From the NCBI GenBank assembly GCA_965279475.1, contig CBDIIA010000003.1:1488001-1552000 (forward strand): a stretch of 64,000 nt of DNA, read 5' to 3'. Position numbers and translations under genes: made by a program. Under the pieces are notes generated by a model, which saw only the letters and a list, made by a program, of their open reading frames with translations, searched no databases and was not told the DNA's origin. Below, piece by piece: positions 8,451 through 16,423 of the stretch. The first letter of the stretch is position 1, and every line of letters begins with the position of its first letter. This DNA is from Pseudorhodoferax sp965279475 (GTDB lineage Bacteria > Pseudomonadota > Gammaproteobacteria > Burkholderiales > Burkholderiaceae_C).

Positions 8451-9410
8451 ATGATCATCAAGACCCAGGAAGACGTGACGGCGGCCGTGCTGGCCGAACT
8501 CGAACGCGCCGACGATCCCCGGTTCCGGCAAGTGATGTCGGCCGCGGTGCGGCACCTGCACGGCTTCGTGCGCGAGACGCGGCTGAGCGAGGCCGAGTTC
8601 CAGCAGGCCTGCGCGCTGGTCGCCCAGCTCGGCCAGCTGACCACGCCTTCACACAACGAGGTGGTGCTGGCTGCCGGCTCGCTTGGCGTGTCGGCGCTGG
8701 TCTGCCTGCTCAACAACGGCGACCAGGGGCAGACCGAGACCACGGCCAACATGATGGGGCCGTTCTGGCGCCTCGACGCACCGGTCACGCCGAGCGGCGG
8801 CTCGATCGTGCGTTCGCCGACGCCGGGCGTGCCGATCTTCGTCAACGCCTGGGTGCGCGACCGCGATGGCCGGGCGGTGGAGGGCGCCGAGGTCGACGTC
8901 TGGCACAGCTCGGCCGAAGGTTTCTACGAGAACCAGGACCCGGAGCAGGGCGACATGAACCTGCGCGGCAAGTTCACCACCGATGCCCGCGGCCACATCG
9001 CGTTCCGCAGCGTCAAGCCGGCGGGTTACCCGATCCCGCTGAGCGGCCCGGTGGGCGCCCTGCTGCGCGCGCAGGGCCGGCACAACATGCGGCCGGCGCA
9101 CATCCACTTCATGATCCGCAAGGCCGGCTGCAAGACGCAGTTCTCGCAGGTCTATTCGAGCGATGACCCGAACCTGGCGACCGATGTGCAGTTCGGCGTG
9201 ACCCGCGCGCTGATCGGCCAGTACGTGCTGCACGCCGACGAACCCGCGCCCGCGGCCGACGTGGCCGGGCCCTGGTATTCGCTGGACCACCACTTCACGA
9301 TCGAGCCCGGCGCATCCACGCTGCCGAAGCCGCCGATCACCGGCAAGGCCGAAGGCGCCCGCCCGCAGCTCGAAGTGCTGGCGCGCCGGCCGGAACGGGT
9401 GGCGAAGTGA
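8451..9410 (+). CDS. Intradiol ring-cleavage dioxygenase (catechol/hydroxyquinol 1,2-dioxygenase type)
   Basis: Non-haem Fe(III) dioxygenase that opens catechol-type rings between the hydroxyls to muconate products. The 319-residue protein has the N-terminal helical dimerisation/lipid-binding region (about 1-100) followed by the beta-sandwich catalytic domain. All four iron ligands are present: Tyr159 (EGFYENQ), Tyr193 (GYPIP), His217 and His219 (PAHIHFMI). ATG 8451 follows AGGAGGAG. Length and the NMMGPFWR block fit the catechol or hydroxyquinol 1,2-dioxygenase side rather than protocatechuate 3,4-dioxygenase subunits. The true ring substrate is unproven. It converges on the IclR gene with an 18-base gap. 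Confidence 0.9.
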   Translation: MIIKTQEDVTAAVLAELERADDPRFRQVMSAAVRHLHGFVRETRLSEAEFQQACALVAQLGQLTTPSHNEVVLAAGSLGVSALVCLLNNGDQGQTETTANMMGPFWRLDAPVTPSGGSIVRSPTPGVPIFVNAWVRDRDGRAVEGAEVDVWHSSAEGFYENQDPEQGDMNLRGKFTTDARGHIAFRSVKPAGYPIPLSGPVGALLRAQGRHNMRPAHIHFMIRKAGCKTQFSQVYSSDDPNLATDVQFGVTRALIGQYVLHADEPAPAADVAGPWYSLDHHFTIEPGASTLPKPPITGKAEGARPQLEVLARRPERVAK

Positions 9411-9428
9411 ACAGAATCGGGGGCGTGC

Positions 9429-10211
9429 TCAAGCCCTGCGCTTGAGCATCGCCGACGCCCCGCTCAGGCTCACCACTTCGTCTGCGGTTGCGAGCAGCGC
9501 CGGGCCCAGCGCCTGCATGCGGGCCTCGGTCAGCCGCACGGCCGGGCCGGCGATCGTGATCACGCCCAGCACCGCGCCATCGGCTGCGCGCAGCGGCGCG
9601 GCCATCGAGGTCATGCCGGGCGTGAACACTTCGTTGATCATGCTGAAGCCGCGCTTGCGTGCCGCGTTCAGGTAGGCCTGCAGCGCCTTGACGGTGGTGG
9701 GTGCCCTGGGGCCGAAGTCTTCCGGCTTGCCGAAGCCCTGGCGCGCGACGCGCTCCAGCGCCTGCTGTTCCGGCAGCGTCGACAGCCAGGCGTGGCCGGC
9801 CGCGCTGCACGACAGCTGGACCGACAGGCCCATGTCGGGGTCATAGCGCAGCCCGCTCTTGGCGCCCTGGGCCTTGGCCACGAAGGTGAGGTCGTCGCCG
9901 TCGACCACGGCCAGCCGCACCAGTTCGCCGGAGTCGGCGGCCAGCCGGTCGAGCAGCGGCTGCGCCACGTCGACGATGCCGCTGCCACTCAGGAAGCTCA
10001 GGCCCAGCGACACCAGCTTGATGGTCAGCGTGTAGTTGCCGTGGCTCTGGTCCTGTCGCACATAGCCGCAGCGCACCAGTTCGGCCAGCAGGCGGTGCGT
10101 GGCCGACAGCGGCATGTCGAGTTCGGTGGCCAGGGCCGACAGCGCCACGCCCTGGTGGTGCGTGGCCAGATGCTCCAGCACCTTGAAGCTGCGTTCGAGG
10201 ATTGCACTCAT
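9429..10211 (-). CDS. IclR-family transcriptional regulator
   Basis: Homologous to IclR regulators of aromatic and organic acid catabolism, 260 residues. The N-terminal winged helix-turn-helix spans about residues 1-70 (SAILERSFKVLEHLA ... LPLSATHRLLAELVRCGYV style). It is followed by the GAF-like effector domain, including the LSCSAAGHAWLS segment and the C-terminal GVITIAGPAVRLTE block. ATG 10211 starts directly before the DNA-binding domain; upstream ATG 10283 would add an atypical leader. It is divergent from the TRAP operon, and a good IclR-type box lies between them, so it probably controls that operon and perhaps itself. Confidence 0.9.
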   Translation of the reverse strand: MSAILERSFKVLEHLATHHQGVALSALATELDMPLSATHRLLAELVRCGYVRQDQSHGNYTLTIKLVSLGLSFLSGSGIVDVAQPLLDRLAADSGELVRLAVVDGDDLTFVAKAQGAKSGLRYDPDMGLSVQLSCSAAGHAWLSTLPEQQALERVARQGFGKPEDFGPRAPTTVKALQAYLNAARKRGFSMINEVFTPGMTSMAAPLRAADGAVLGVITIAGPAVRLTEARMQALGPALLATADEVVSLSGASAMLKRRA

Positions 10212-10272
10212 CGGATGGGGCTGCAGTGCGGGCCGCGTCGTGAAATGGCGGCCACTGTAGCAAATTCTGTAA

Positions 10273-10284
10273 AGTGATTTCACT
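10273..10284. promoter_or_regulatory. Inverted repeat AGTGA-TT-TCACT
   Basis: A 12-base near-palindrome with perfect 5-bp arms in the divergent iclR/TRAP promoter region, three bases from the IclR-type box. It may be a second operator or part of one extended site. No known regulator assigned. Confidence 0.35.
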
Positions 10285-10286
10285 AG

Positions 10287-10301
10287 TGGAAACCCTTTCC
10301 A
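10287..10301. promoter_or_regulatory. IclR-type operator TGGAAACCCTTTCCA
   Basis: A perfect 6+6 inverted repeat with a 3-base centre, between the divergent iclR and dctP starts. It matches the E. coli IclR consensus TGGAAATNATTTCCA at the six outer positions of both arms. Together with the adjacent iclR gene, this supports direct control of the TRAP operon by the neighbouring regulator. Confidence 0.65.
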
Positions 10302-10405
10302 AATTTTGACGTTGTCTCCCTATACTCGCTTCGCTGTCGCGGGCCACAGGCCTGCCGAAGCAGCTTGGCGCCCCCTTGCGGGTTCACATCTCTGGAGACT
10401 GCATC

Positions 10406-11414
10406 TTGAAATCTCTCGCTCGTTCCGCGGCCGTGGCCGCTCTGTCGCTGGCCTTCGGCCTGACCGCTTTTGCCCAGGGCGCCCAGGAGCGCGTGATCCG
10501 CTTCGGCCATCTGAACAATGCGGACCATCCCGTCAGTTTCGGCGTGAAGCGTTTCGGCGAACTGCTGGCCGCCAAGAGCGGCGGCAAGATGAAGGTGATG
10601 GAGTTTCCGGCCTCGCAGCTCGGCAACGAGATGCAGCAGCAGTCCGCGCTGCAGGGGGGCGTGCAGCAGATGTCGGCCCCGGCCACCACATCGCTGGCCG
10701 GCATCGTCAAGGAATTCGGCCTGGTCGACTTCCCGTTCGCGGTCAGCACCTTCGCGCAGGCCGATGCGCTGCTCGACGGCCCGCTCGGCCAGGCGCTGAT
10801 CGCCCGGTTGCCGGAGAAGGGCCTGGTCGCACTCGGCTACTGGGACCTCGGCTTTCGCAACGTCACCAACAGCAAGAAGCCGATCACCAAACCTGAGGAT
10901 CTCGACGGCCTGAAGATCCGCGTGATCCCGAACCCGGTGTTCCTCGAGACCTTCAAGGCGGTTCAAGGCCAACCCGGTGCCGATGCCCTTCGCCGAGCTG
11001 TACGGCGCGCTCGAAGCCAAGGCGGTCGACGGCCAGGAGAACCCCTACGCGGTGATCCTGTCGAACAAGTTCTACGAGGTGCAGAAGTACGTCAGCGCGA
11101 CCAACCACGTCTATGCCGCCAACATCGTGCTGGTCAGCAAGAAGTTCTGGGATTCGCTGACACCGGCCGAGCAGAAGATGATGAACGACGCGGCCAACGA
11201 GACGCGTGATTACCAGCGCCAGGTCAGCCGCGCGGCGGCGCAGAAGTCGGTGGGTGAACTGCAGGCCAAGGGTGCGTTGTTCAACGAAGTCACGCCGGCC
11301 GAACTGGCACGCATGCGCCAGATCGCCCAACCGGTGACGACCAAGTTCGCCGCCACCTACGACCCCGCCATCGTGAAGCTGTACAACAGCGAGCTGGCCC
11401 GCATCCGCAAGTGA
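10406..11414 (+). pseudogene. TRAP transporter receptor (DctP family), interrupted by a frameshift
   Basis: Periplasmic receptor that delivers a carboxylate to a TRAP transporter. Frame 1 runs from TTG 10406 (TGGAGA 7 bases upstream) through a Sec leader ending AFAQ to ...KIRVIPNPVFLETFKA. The family continuation ANPVPMPFAELYGALEAKAVDGQENP is in the next frame, which reads cleanly to 11414. The switch is at about 10960, where TTCAAGGC occurs twice ten bases apart; one extra base there explains it. Both halves keep normal conservation, so the lesion is either recent or a sequencing error. A programmed shift seems less likely because no slippery run is visible. The rest of the operon (aroQ-like, DctQ, DctM) is intact. 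Confidence 0.8.
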
Positions 11415-11434
11415 ACCCGCGTCGTCCCGATCCC

Positions 11435-11878
11435 ATGAAAATCCTCGTTCTCCACGGCCCCAATCTCAACCTGTTCGGGCGCCGCGAGCCGCACATCTAT
11501 GGCACGACGACGCTGGCCCAGATCAATGAGCGGCTGCAGAAGCTCGCCACCGAGCTCGGTGTCGAACTGCTGACCATCCAGTCGAACCACGAAGGCGCGC
11601 TGGTCGACTTTCTGCACCAGCACATCGACGCCGCGCAGGGCGCGCTGGTCAACCCGGCCGGCCTGACGCAGCACGGCGTGCCGCTGCACGACGCGATCAA
11701 GGCGATGCCGTTCCCGACCATCGAGGTCCACATGTCGAACATCGCCGCGCGCGAGGCCTGGCGCGCGCACTCGATCATCTCGCCGGCGGTCAAGGGCACG
11801 GTGCAGGGACTGGGGCCGCTGTCGTATCTGGCCGCGCTGCGCGCGCTGGTCGAGATGCAGCGCGACGCCGGCGCCTGA
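11435..11878 (+). CDS. aroQ: Type II 3-dehydroquinate dehydratase-like protein
   Basis: Member of the type II dehydroquinase family (dehydroquinate to dehydroshikimate), 147 residues, the usual size. Conserved: PNLNLFGRREPHIYG (Asn, Arg and catalytic Tyr), SNHEG, EVHMSN (catalytic His) and REAWRAHS. The loop normally reading NPGAYTHTSVALRDA is here NPAGLTQHGVPLHDA, so the substrate-binding histidine of THTS is replaced by Gln. The position inside a TRAP operon, between receptor and membrane genes, argues for a catabolic role on an imported quinate-like compound rather than housekeeping aromatic biosynthesis. Substrate drift is possible. Confidence 0.85.
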   Translation: MKILVLHGPNLNLFGRREPHIYGTTTLAQINERLQKLATELGVELLTIQSNHEGALVDFLHQHIDAAQGALVNPAGLTQHGVPLHDAIKAMPFPTIEVHMSNIAAREAWRAHSIISPAVKGTVQGLGPLSYLAALRALVEMQRDAGA

Positions 11879-11889
11879 GGAGCATCGCG

Positions 11890-12450
11890 ATGGAACGGGC
11901 GATCGACGGTGTCTGCCGCGGCATCGAGGCGCTGATCGCGCTGATGCTGGCGGTGATGGTGGTGCTGGTGTTCGGCAATGTGGTGCTGCGCTATGGCTTC
12001 AACTCGGGCATCACGGTGTCCGAAGAGGTGTCGCGCTGGCTGTTCATCTGGATGACGTTCCTGGGGGCGATCGCCGCGCTGCGCGAGCATGGCCACCTGG
12101 GCGTGGACATGGTGGTGCAGAAGCTGCCGGCCTGGGGCAAGAAGGTGTGCCTGGCGCTCGGCCATGTGGTGATGCTGTTCATCGTGTGGCTGCTGTTCCA
12201 GGGCAGCCTGGCGCAGACCCGCATCAACTGGGACGTGGCGGCGCCCACCACCGGCGCGTCGATGGCCATCGTGCATGCGTCGGGCATCGTGTTCTCGGTG
12301 TGCGCGGCGGTCCTGCTCGCGCTCGATCTGTACCGCCTGCTCAGCGGCCAGCTGTCCGACGACGACCTGGTGATGGTGCAGGAGTCGGAGGAAGCGGTGC
12401 AACTGCAACAGATCCTCGGTTCGGCCACGGCCGACGGGAAAACCAAATGA
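11890..12450 (+). CDS. TRAP transporter small permease (DctQ family)
   Basis: Small integral membrane subunit of the TRAP system, 186 residues. Four hydrophobic segments are visible: IALMLAVMVVLVFGNVVLRY, LFIWMTFLGAIAAL, CLALGHVVMLFIVWLLF and GIVFSVCAAVLLALDL. The family motif VSEEVSRWLFIW falls between the first two. A hydrophilic C-terminal tail of about 30 residues follows. It starts 11 bases after aroQ and its stop overlaps the DctM start by 4 bases, so one operon is near certain. Confidence 0.9.
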   Translation: MERAIDGVCRGIEALIALMLAVMVVLVFGNVVLRYGFNSGITVSEEVSRWLFIWMTFLGAIAALREHGHLGVDMVVQKLPAWGKKVCLALGHVVMLFIVWLLFQGSLAQTRINWDVAAPTTGASMAIVHASGIVFSVCAAVLLALDLYRLLSGQLSDDDLVMVQESEEAVQLQQILGSATADGKTK

Positions 12451-13727
12451 CCATCTTCGTTTTTGTGGGCGCATTGCTGCTGGCGATGGCCATGGGCATT
12501 CCGATCGCGTTCTCGCTGCTGGCCAGCGGCGTGGCGCTGATGTGGCACCTGGACCTGTTCGATGCGCAGATCCTGGCGCAGAACCTGATCGGCGGGGCCG
12601 ACAGTTTTCCGCTGCTGGCCGTGCCGTTCTTCATGCTCGCTGGCGAGATCATGAACGTGGGCGGGCTGTCCAAGCGCATCGTCGACTTCGCGATGGCGCT
12701 GGTCGGCCACGTGAAGGGCGGGCTGGGTTACGTGACCATCATGGCCGGCTGCCTGCTGTCGGCACTGTCGGGTTCGGCCGTGGCCGATGCCGCGGCGCTC
12801 ACCGCCTTGCTGCTGCCGATGATGGTGCGGGCCGGCCACGACAAGGCGCGTGCCGGCGGGCTGATCGCCGCCACCGGCGTCATCGGCCCGGTGATTCCGC
12901 CGAGCATCGGCCTGGTGATCTTCGGTGTGGCGGCGAACGTGTCGATCTCCAAGCTGTTCCTGGCGGCCATCGTTCCGGGCCTGCTGATCGGCGGCGCGCT
13001 GTGGCTGACCTGGGCCTGGCTGGTGCGGCGCGAGACCATCGTGCCGCCGCCGCGCAAGAGCGGCCGCGAGATCCTGCTGGCGCTGCGCTCGGCCACGTGG
13101 GCGCTGCTGCTGCCGGTGATCATCCTGGTCGGCCTGCGCATGGGCGTGTTCACGCCGACCGAGGCCGCGGTGGTGGCGGCGGTGTATGCGCTGCTGGTGT
13201 CGACGCTGGTCTACCGCGAACTGCACTGGCGCGACCTGTACAAGATCTTCGTCGCCGCGGCGAAGACCAGCGCGATCGTGATGTTCCTGATCGCCGCGGC
13301 GATGGTCAGCGCCTGGCTGATCACGGTCGCCGACCTGCCGGGCAAGGTGGTGGGCATGCTGCAACCCTTCATGGGCAGCCCGATCATGCTGATGGTCGCG
13401 ATCATGGTGCTGGTGATGGTGGTGGGCACGGCGATGGACATGACGCCGACCATCCTGATCCTGACACCGGTGCTGATGCCGGTGGTCAAGGCCGCCGGCA
13501 TCGACCCGGTCTACTTCGGCGTGATGTTCATCATCAACAACTCGATCGGCCTGGTGACGCCGCCGGTGGGCACGGTGCTGAACGTGGTGGCGGGGGTAGG
13601 GCGCATCTCGATGGACGACGTGACCCGCGGTGTCGTGCCGTTCATGATTGCCGAGTTCGCGATCATGTTCGTGATGGTGCTGTTCCCCTGGCTGGTCACG
13701 GGCCCCGCCAAGTGGTTCCACGGCTGA
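12447..13727 (+). CDS. TRAP transporter large permease (DctM family)
   Basis: Large membrane subunit that carries out sodium-dependent import of the receptor-bound carboxylate, 426 residues and about 12 helices. Family signatures: AVPFFMLAGEIMN, SGSAVADAAAL, ATGVIGPVIPPSI and the C-terminal NNSIGLVTPPVGTVLNV. ATG 12447 overlaps the dctQ stop (ATGA). It is the last gene of the operon and converges on the SRPBCC gene with a 4-base gap. Without an intact receptor the transporter would be inactive unless another receptor substitutes. Confidence 0.93.
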   Translation: MTIFVFVGALLLAMAMGIPIAFSLLASGVALMWHLDLFDAQILAQNLIGGADSFPLLAVPFFMLAGEIMNVGGLSKRIVDFAMALVGHVKGGLGYVTIMAGCLLSALSGSAVADAAALTALLLPMMVRAGHDKARAGGLIAATGVIGPVIPPSIGLVIFGVAANVSISKLFLAAIVPGLLIGGALWLTWAWLVRRETIVPPPRKSGREILLALRSATWALLLPVIILVGLRMGVFTPTEAAVVAAVYALLVSTLVYRELHWRDLYKIFVAAAKTSAIVMFLIAAAMVSAWLITVADLPGKVVGMLQPFMGSPIMLMVAIMVLVMVVGTAMDMTPTILILTPVLMPVVKAAGIDPVYFGVMFIINNSIGLVTPPVGTVLNVVAGVGRISMDDVTRGVVPFMIAEFAIMFVMVLFPWLVTGPAKWFHG

Positions 13728-13731
13728 CGCC

Positions 13732-14172
13732 CTAGCTGCGCACGGCTTCGTCCAGCGCAGCCAGCATCGTAGCCCAGCCTTGCTGGGTGCGCGCGGCGTA
13801 GGGGAGCAGCACCCCTTCGTGCACCAGCGTCAGAGCGCTGCCGCCTTGGCCCGCATCGGCGATGTCGATGCGGATGCGCGACACCTTCTGGCTGAACCGG
13901 GGTACCGCGAAGTCGAACACCAGCCGGTGCGGTGGCTCGACGGTGATGTACTCGCCGGTGTGGGCCACCTCCTGGCCGTCACGCAAGTCGACCACCATGA
14001 AGCGCCCGCCCGGCCGCGCATCGATGTCGACCCGCGTCAGCCGGCCGGTGGGCGTGGCGAACAACCAGTGGCGGGCGGTGGCCGGGATGGTCCAGCCGTC
14101 GAACACTGCCTGTGCCGAGGCGTGGAAACGTCGGCTGACTTGCACTTCGGTCGTGCTGGAGAGCTCTGGCAT
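13732..14172 (-). CDS. SRPBCC/AHSA1-domain protein
   Basis: Small cytoplasmic START-like fold protein of the AHSA1 type, 146 residues, with a hydrophobic pocket and no fixed enzyme activity. The conserved segments are VSRRFHASAQAVFDGWT at the N-terminus, the DIDARPGGRFM strand pair and the C-terminal amphipathic helix QGWATMLAALDEAV. ATG 14172 is chosen because GGAGG lies five bases upstream; ATG 14214 would add 14 atypical residues. Function unknown; family members often act in stress or polyketide/ligand binding. Confidence 0.8.
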   Translation of the reverse strand: MPELSSTTEVQVSRRFHASAQAVFDGWTIPATARHWLFATPTGRLTRVDIDARPGGRFMVVDLRDGQEVAHTGEYITVEPPHRLVFDFAVPRFSQKVSRIRIDIADAGQGGSALTLVHEGVLLPYAARTQQGWATMLAALDEAVRS

Positions 14173-14247
14173 CGGAACCTCCGTCGCGTTGATGGTGGTA
14201 TCGGGCTGCATCATCCGGGATCGACCGCCCGGACGTCAATGCGGTGG

Positions 14248-15087
14248 TCAGTGCGAGGGCGCCAGATCTTCCATTTCGGCTGGCCGGGATGCGGGCGTGG
14301 CGGGCGCTGCGACCTTCGGTGCCGTGCGCGCCTGGCGTGCCGCCTCGGCTTCGTCCTTCGCGCCTTGCACCATTTCGCAGACCCACTTCACCAGCACCGA
14401 CGTATAGGACTGGCTCCATGCCTTCTGCGACAGGCTGTGGTCGGCGTCCTTGATGACGCGGTAGGTCATCGAATGTGCCTGCTTGAACGCGTTCAGGTAG
14501 TTCTCGATCACCTGGTGCGGTACCGTCGCGTCGTGTTCGGATTCGACGATCAGCACGTCGCCGCGGAAGTCGGCGCTGGCCGCCAGCGCGCGGTTGTCCT
14601 GTGGTGCGATGGCGGTGGCGCGGTAGGCCGCGACCTCGTCGCGGTTGAGGTGGCGTTTGGGTACCATCCAGTCGGCGTCCTTGTAGATCGCCGGGGCTCG
14701 CAGGCCGAGCCAGCGCACCGGCCGCAGCGAACTCAGCACTGCCGCCAGATAACCGCCATAGCTGCTGCCGGCAACCGCCACCGCCGAACCGTCGACCGAC
14801 GGGTGGCCGACCAGCACGTCGTAGGCGGCCAGCATGTCGGCCAGGTTGTCCTCGCGGTTCACGGTGTCGCGAAAGCTGTTGTCCTTGGCATGGCCGCGCA
14901 GGTCGAAGGTCAGGCAGATGCAGCCGAGTGCCGCGATCTCGTGGGCGCGCGCCAGGTACTGCTCCTGGCTGCCGTCCCAGCCATGGACCAGCATGACGCC
15001 GGGCATCAAGGTGTTCGGGCCGACGAGTGTTCCGGCGATGCTGCGGTCGCCGACCGGGATGTGGATCGTGTTATGTCGTGTGTTCAT
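14248..15087 (-). CDS. Alpha/beta hydrolase (dienelactone hydrolase/peptidase S9-like)
   Basis: Soluble serine hydrolase of 279 residues. The oxyanion segment is LVHGWDGSQ, the nucleophile elbow GSSYGGY (Ser109), the acid in ESEHDATVP and the histidine in DADHSLS, giving a complete triad. The last 35 residues are an Ala/Pro-rich tail outside the fold. It overlaps the 3' end of the upstream DUF3182-like gene by 17 bases, which suggests translational coupling and a shared function. No signal peptide is seen. Substrate unknown. Confidence 0.85.
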   Translation of the reverse strand: MNTRHNTIHIPVGDRSIAGTLVGPNTLMPGVMLVHGWDGSQEQYLARAHEIAALGCICLTFDLRGHAKDNSFRDTVNREDNLADMLAAYDVLVGHPSVDGSAVAVAGSSYGGYLAAVLSSLRPVRWLGLRAPAIYKDADWMVPKRHLNRDEVAAYRATAIAPQDNRALAASADFRGDVLIVESEHDATVPHQVIENYLNAFKQAHSMTYRVIKDADHSLSQKAWSQSYTSVLVKWVCEMVQGAKDEAEAARQARTAPKVAAPATPASRPAEMEDLAPSH

Positions 15088-16279
15088 GGGAAACGGTGGT
15101 GTACTTGGTCAGCAGGCCGACGTCGTCGTCGACACCGCGGAAATAGACGACGGCCCCCTCGGGTGGCGCCTCGCACGGACCAAATATCTCGAACCCGCGA
15201 GCCTGCACCACGTGCCGCGACGGATCGGCCTTAAACGCTTCGAGCGCGGCGATCTCGGCACCGGTGGCGCCGCCGGCGCGCCAGGATTGCTCCAGCACGC
15301 CGGAGTGCCAGACGCCATCGGCGTCCTTGCCCTGCACCACGTCGTAGTTGATGCGCGACGCGAAGAAGCCGGGGAAACAGCTGGTCGCCGCGCTGTCGTA
15401 GACCAGCGCCTGCTCGACCGCCACGCGCACTTCGCGCGGCAGCTCCAACGACAGCAGCGCCTGGAAATCGCCTCGCACCACGGTCAGGTCCGACCCGCCA
15501 TAGACCTCGGCACCCTTGTTGTTGCGGGTGAGTTTCTGGTAACCGTAGTAGGTGGCGACGATGCCCGCCACCGTGACCTGGCCCACGCTCAACGTCTCCA
15601 CGGCGCTCAGGTTCTGCTCGATCACCAGGCCGTCCTTGCGCAGCATCTCATCGTCGACACCGTCCAGGCAGGTCTCGAACGCCGCCATGTCGCGCGCGAC
15701 GGTCTGGCCGTTGCCGCCGGTCTCACGGACCAGCTTGATCCGGATCGGGCCACGCTGCAGCAACTGTTCGGCCGCGATGCGGGTGTCGCCACGCGAGAAC
15801 ACAGAGAAGCCGGGCAACACCGCGTCGCCCACCAGCCGGGAAAATGCGTGGCTCCAACCCTCGGGCGCCACCGCATCGGGCGCGACCAGCGGGTGCGTGA
15901 TGGCCTTGGTGGAAACGAAGGGATACGGCACCACGCCGCCGAAGAAATCGTCCTTGCCGGCGATGCCCAGGGCCTTGGCGCGATCGGTGCCGACCAGGGT
16001 GTCGCTCGGCACCAGGTACATCGTGCGGCCACCGGGCTGCTGCGCGAACTCTTCCGAGACGCCGTAGCCCTTGAGGTTCGCCAGACGGCGCACCACTTCC
16101 ATCCGCGTCATCTGTTCGTGTTCGCTGGCATAGCCGCGCAGCCCCTGTGTGTAGGCCATCACGGTGCCGGCGGCACCGAAGCTGCCGGGCGAAGCATCCA
16201 GCGCTCCCGAGGCCATCGGGGCCGCAGGCAAGGCGGCCATGTCGATCGCTGCGATCGTGGACAAGTTGAGAAGCGCCAT
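15071..16279 (-). CDS. DUF3182-like conserved protein
   Basis: A 402-residue protein resembling the uncharacterised DUF3182 family of Burkholderiales. The visible pattern (phosphate-loop-like GGNGQTVARDM and acidic segments such as VIEQNLSAVETLSVGQ) is reminiscent of ATP-grasp ligases, but I cannot show the fold from sequence. No membrane segment is seen. ATG 16279 has a strong AAGGGGGA site; that site can be sequestered by an upstream C-run (next entry). The gene overlaps the following alpha/beta hydrolase by 17 bases. Reaction unknown; ligase plus hydrolase would be consistent with making or trimming an ester or amide, which is speculation. Confidence 0.6.
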   Translation of the reverse strand: MALLNLSTIAAIDMAALPAAPMASGALDASPGSFGAAGTVMAYTQGLRGYASEHEQMTRMEVVRRLANLKGYGVSEEFAQQPGGRTMYLVPSDTLVGTDRAKALGIAGKDDFFGGVVPYPFVSTKAITHPLVAPDAVAPEGWSHAFSRLVGDAVLPGFSVFSRGDTRIAAEQLLQRGPIRIKLVRETGGNGQTVARDMAAFETCLDGVDDEMLRKDGLVIEQNLSAVETLSVGQVTVAGIVATYYGYQKLTRNNKGAEVYGGSDLTVVRGDFQALLSLELPREVRVAVEQALVYDSAATSCFPGFFASRINYDVVQGKDADGVWHSGVLEQSWRAGGATGAEIAALEAFKADPSRHVVQARGFEIFGPCEAPPEGAVVYFRGVDDDVGLLTKYTTVSHEHTT

Positions 16280-16283
16280 GGTG

Positions 16284-16308
16284 TCCCCCTTTGAAGCAAG
16301 TGGGGGGA
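16284..16308 (-). promoter_or_regulatory. Hairpin that could mask the ribosome binding site of the DUF3182-like gene
   Basis: On the minus strand TCCCCC (16308-16303) can pair with GGGGGA (16289-16284), which is the Shine-Dalgarno sequence of the gene starting at 16279. The loop is 13 bases. Translation may depend on opening of this stem; no ligand or RNA partner is evident. Confidence 0.35.
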
Positions 16309-16423
16309 CTATCGCGCGGCATCCCGTTCGCAGGCCATCGTCCAACAGGCGGATGGCGGGTCGTCCTGCACCTACAAACGTGGGGCGGACGGGTGGCTTA
16401 TGCCGGCGAACCGCTCCGGCCGG

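Noticed and set aside
10950..10975. Programmed ribosomal frameshift in the DctP gene
   Set aside because: No slippery heptamer or downstream pseudoknot is evident; a one-base insertion next to a repeated TTCAAGGC explains it more simply.
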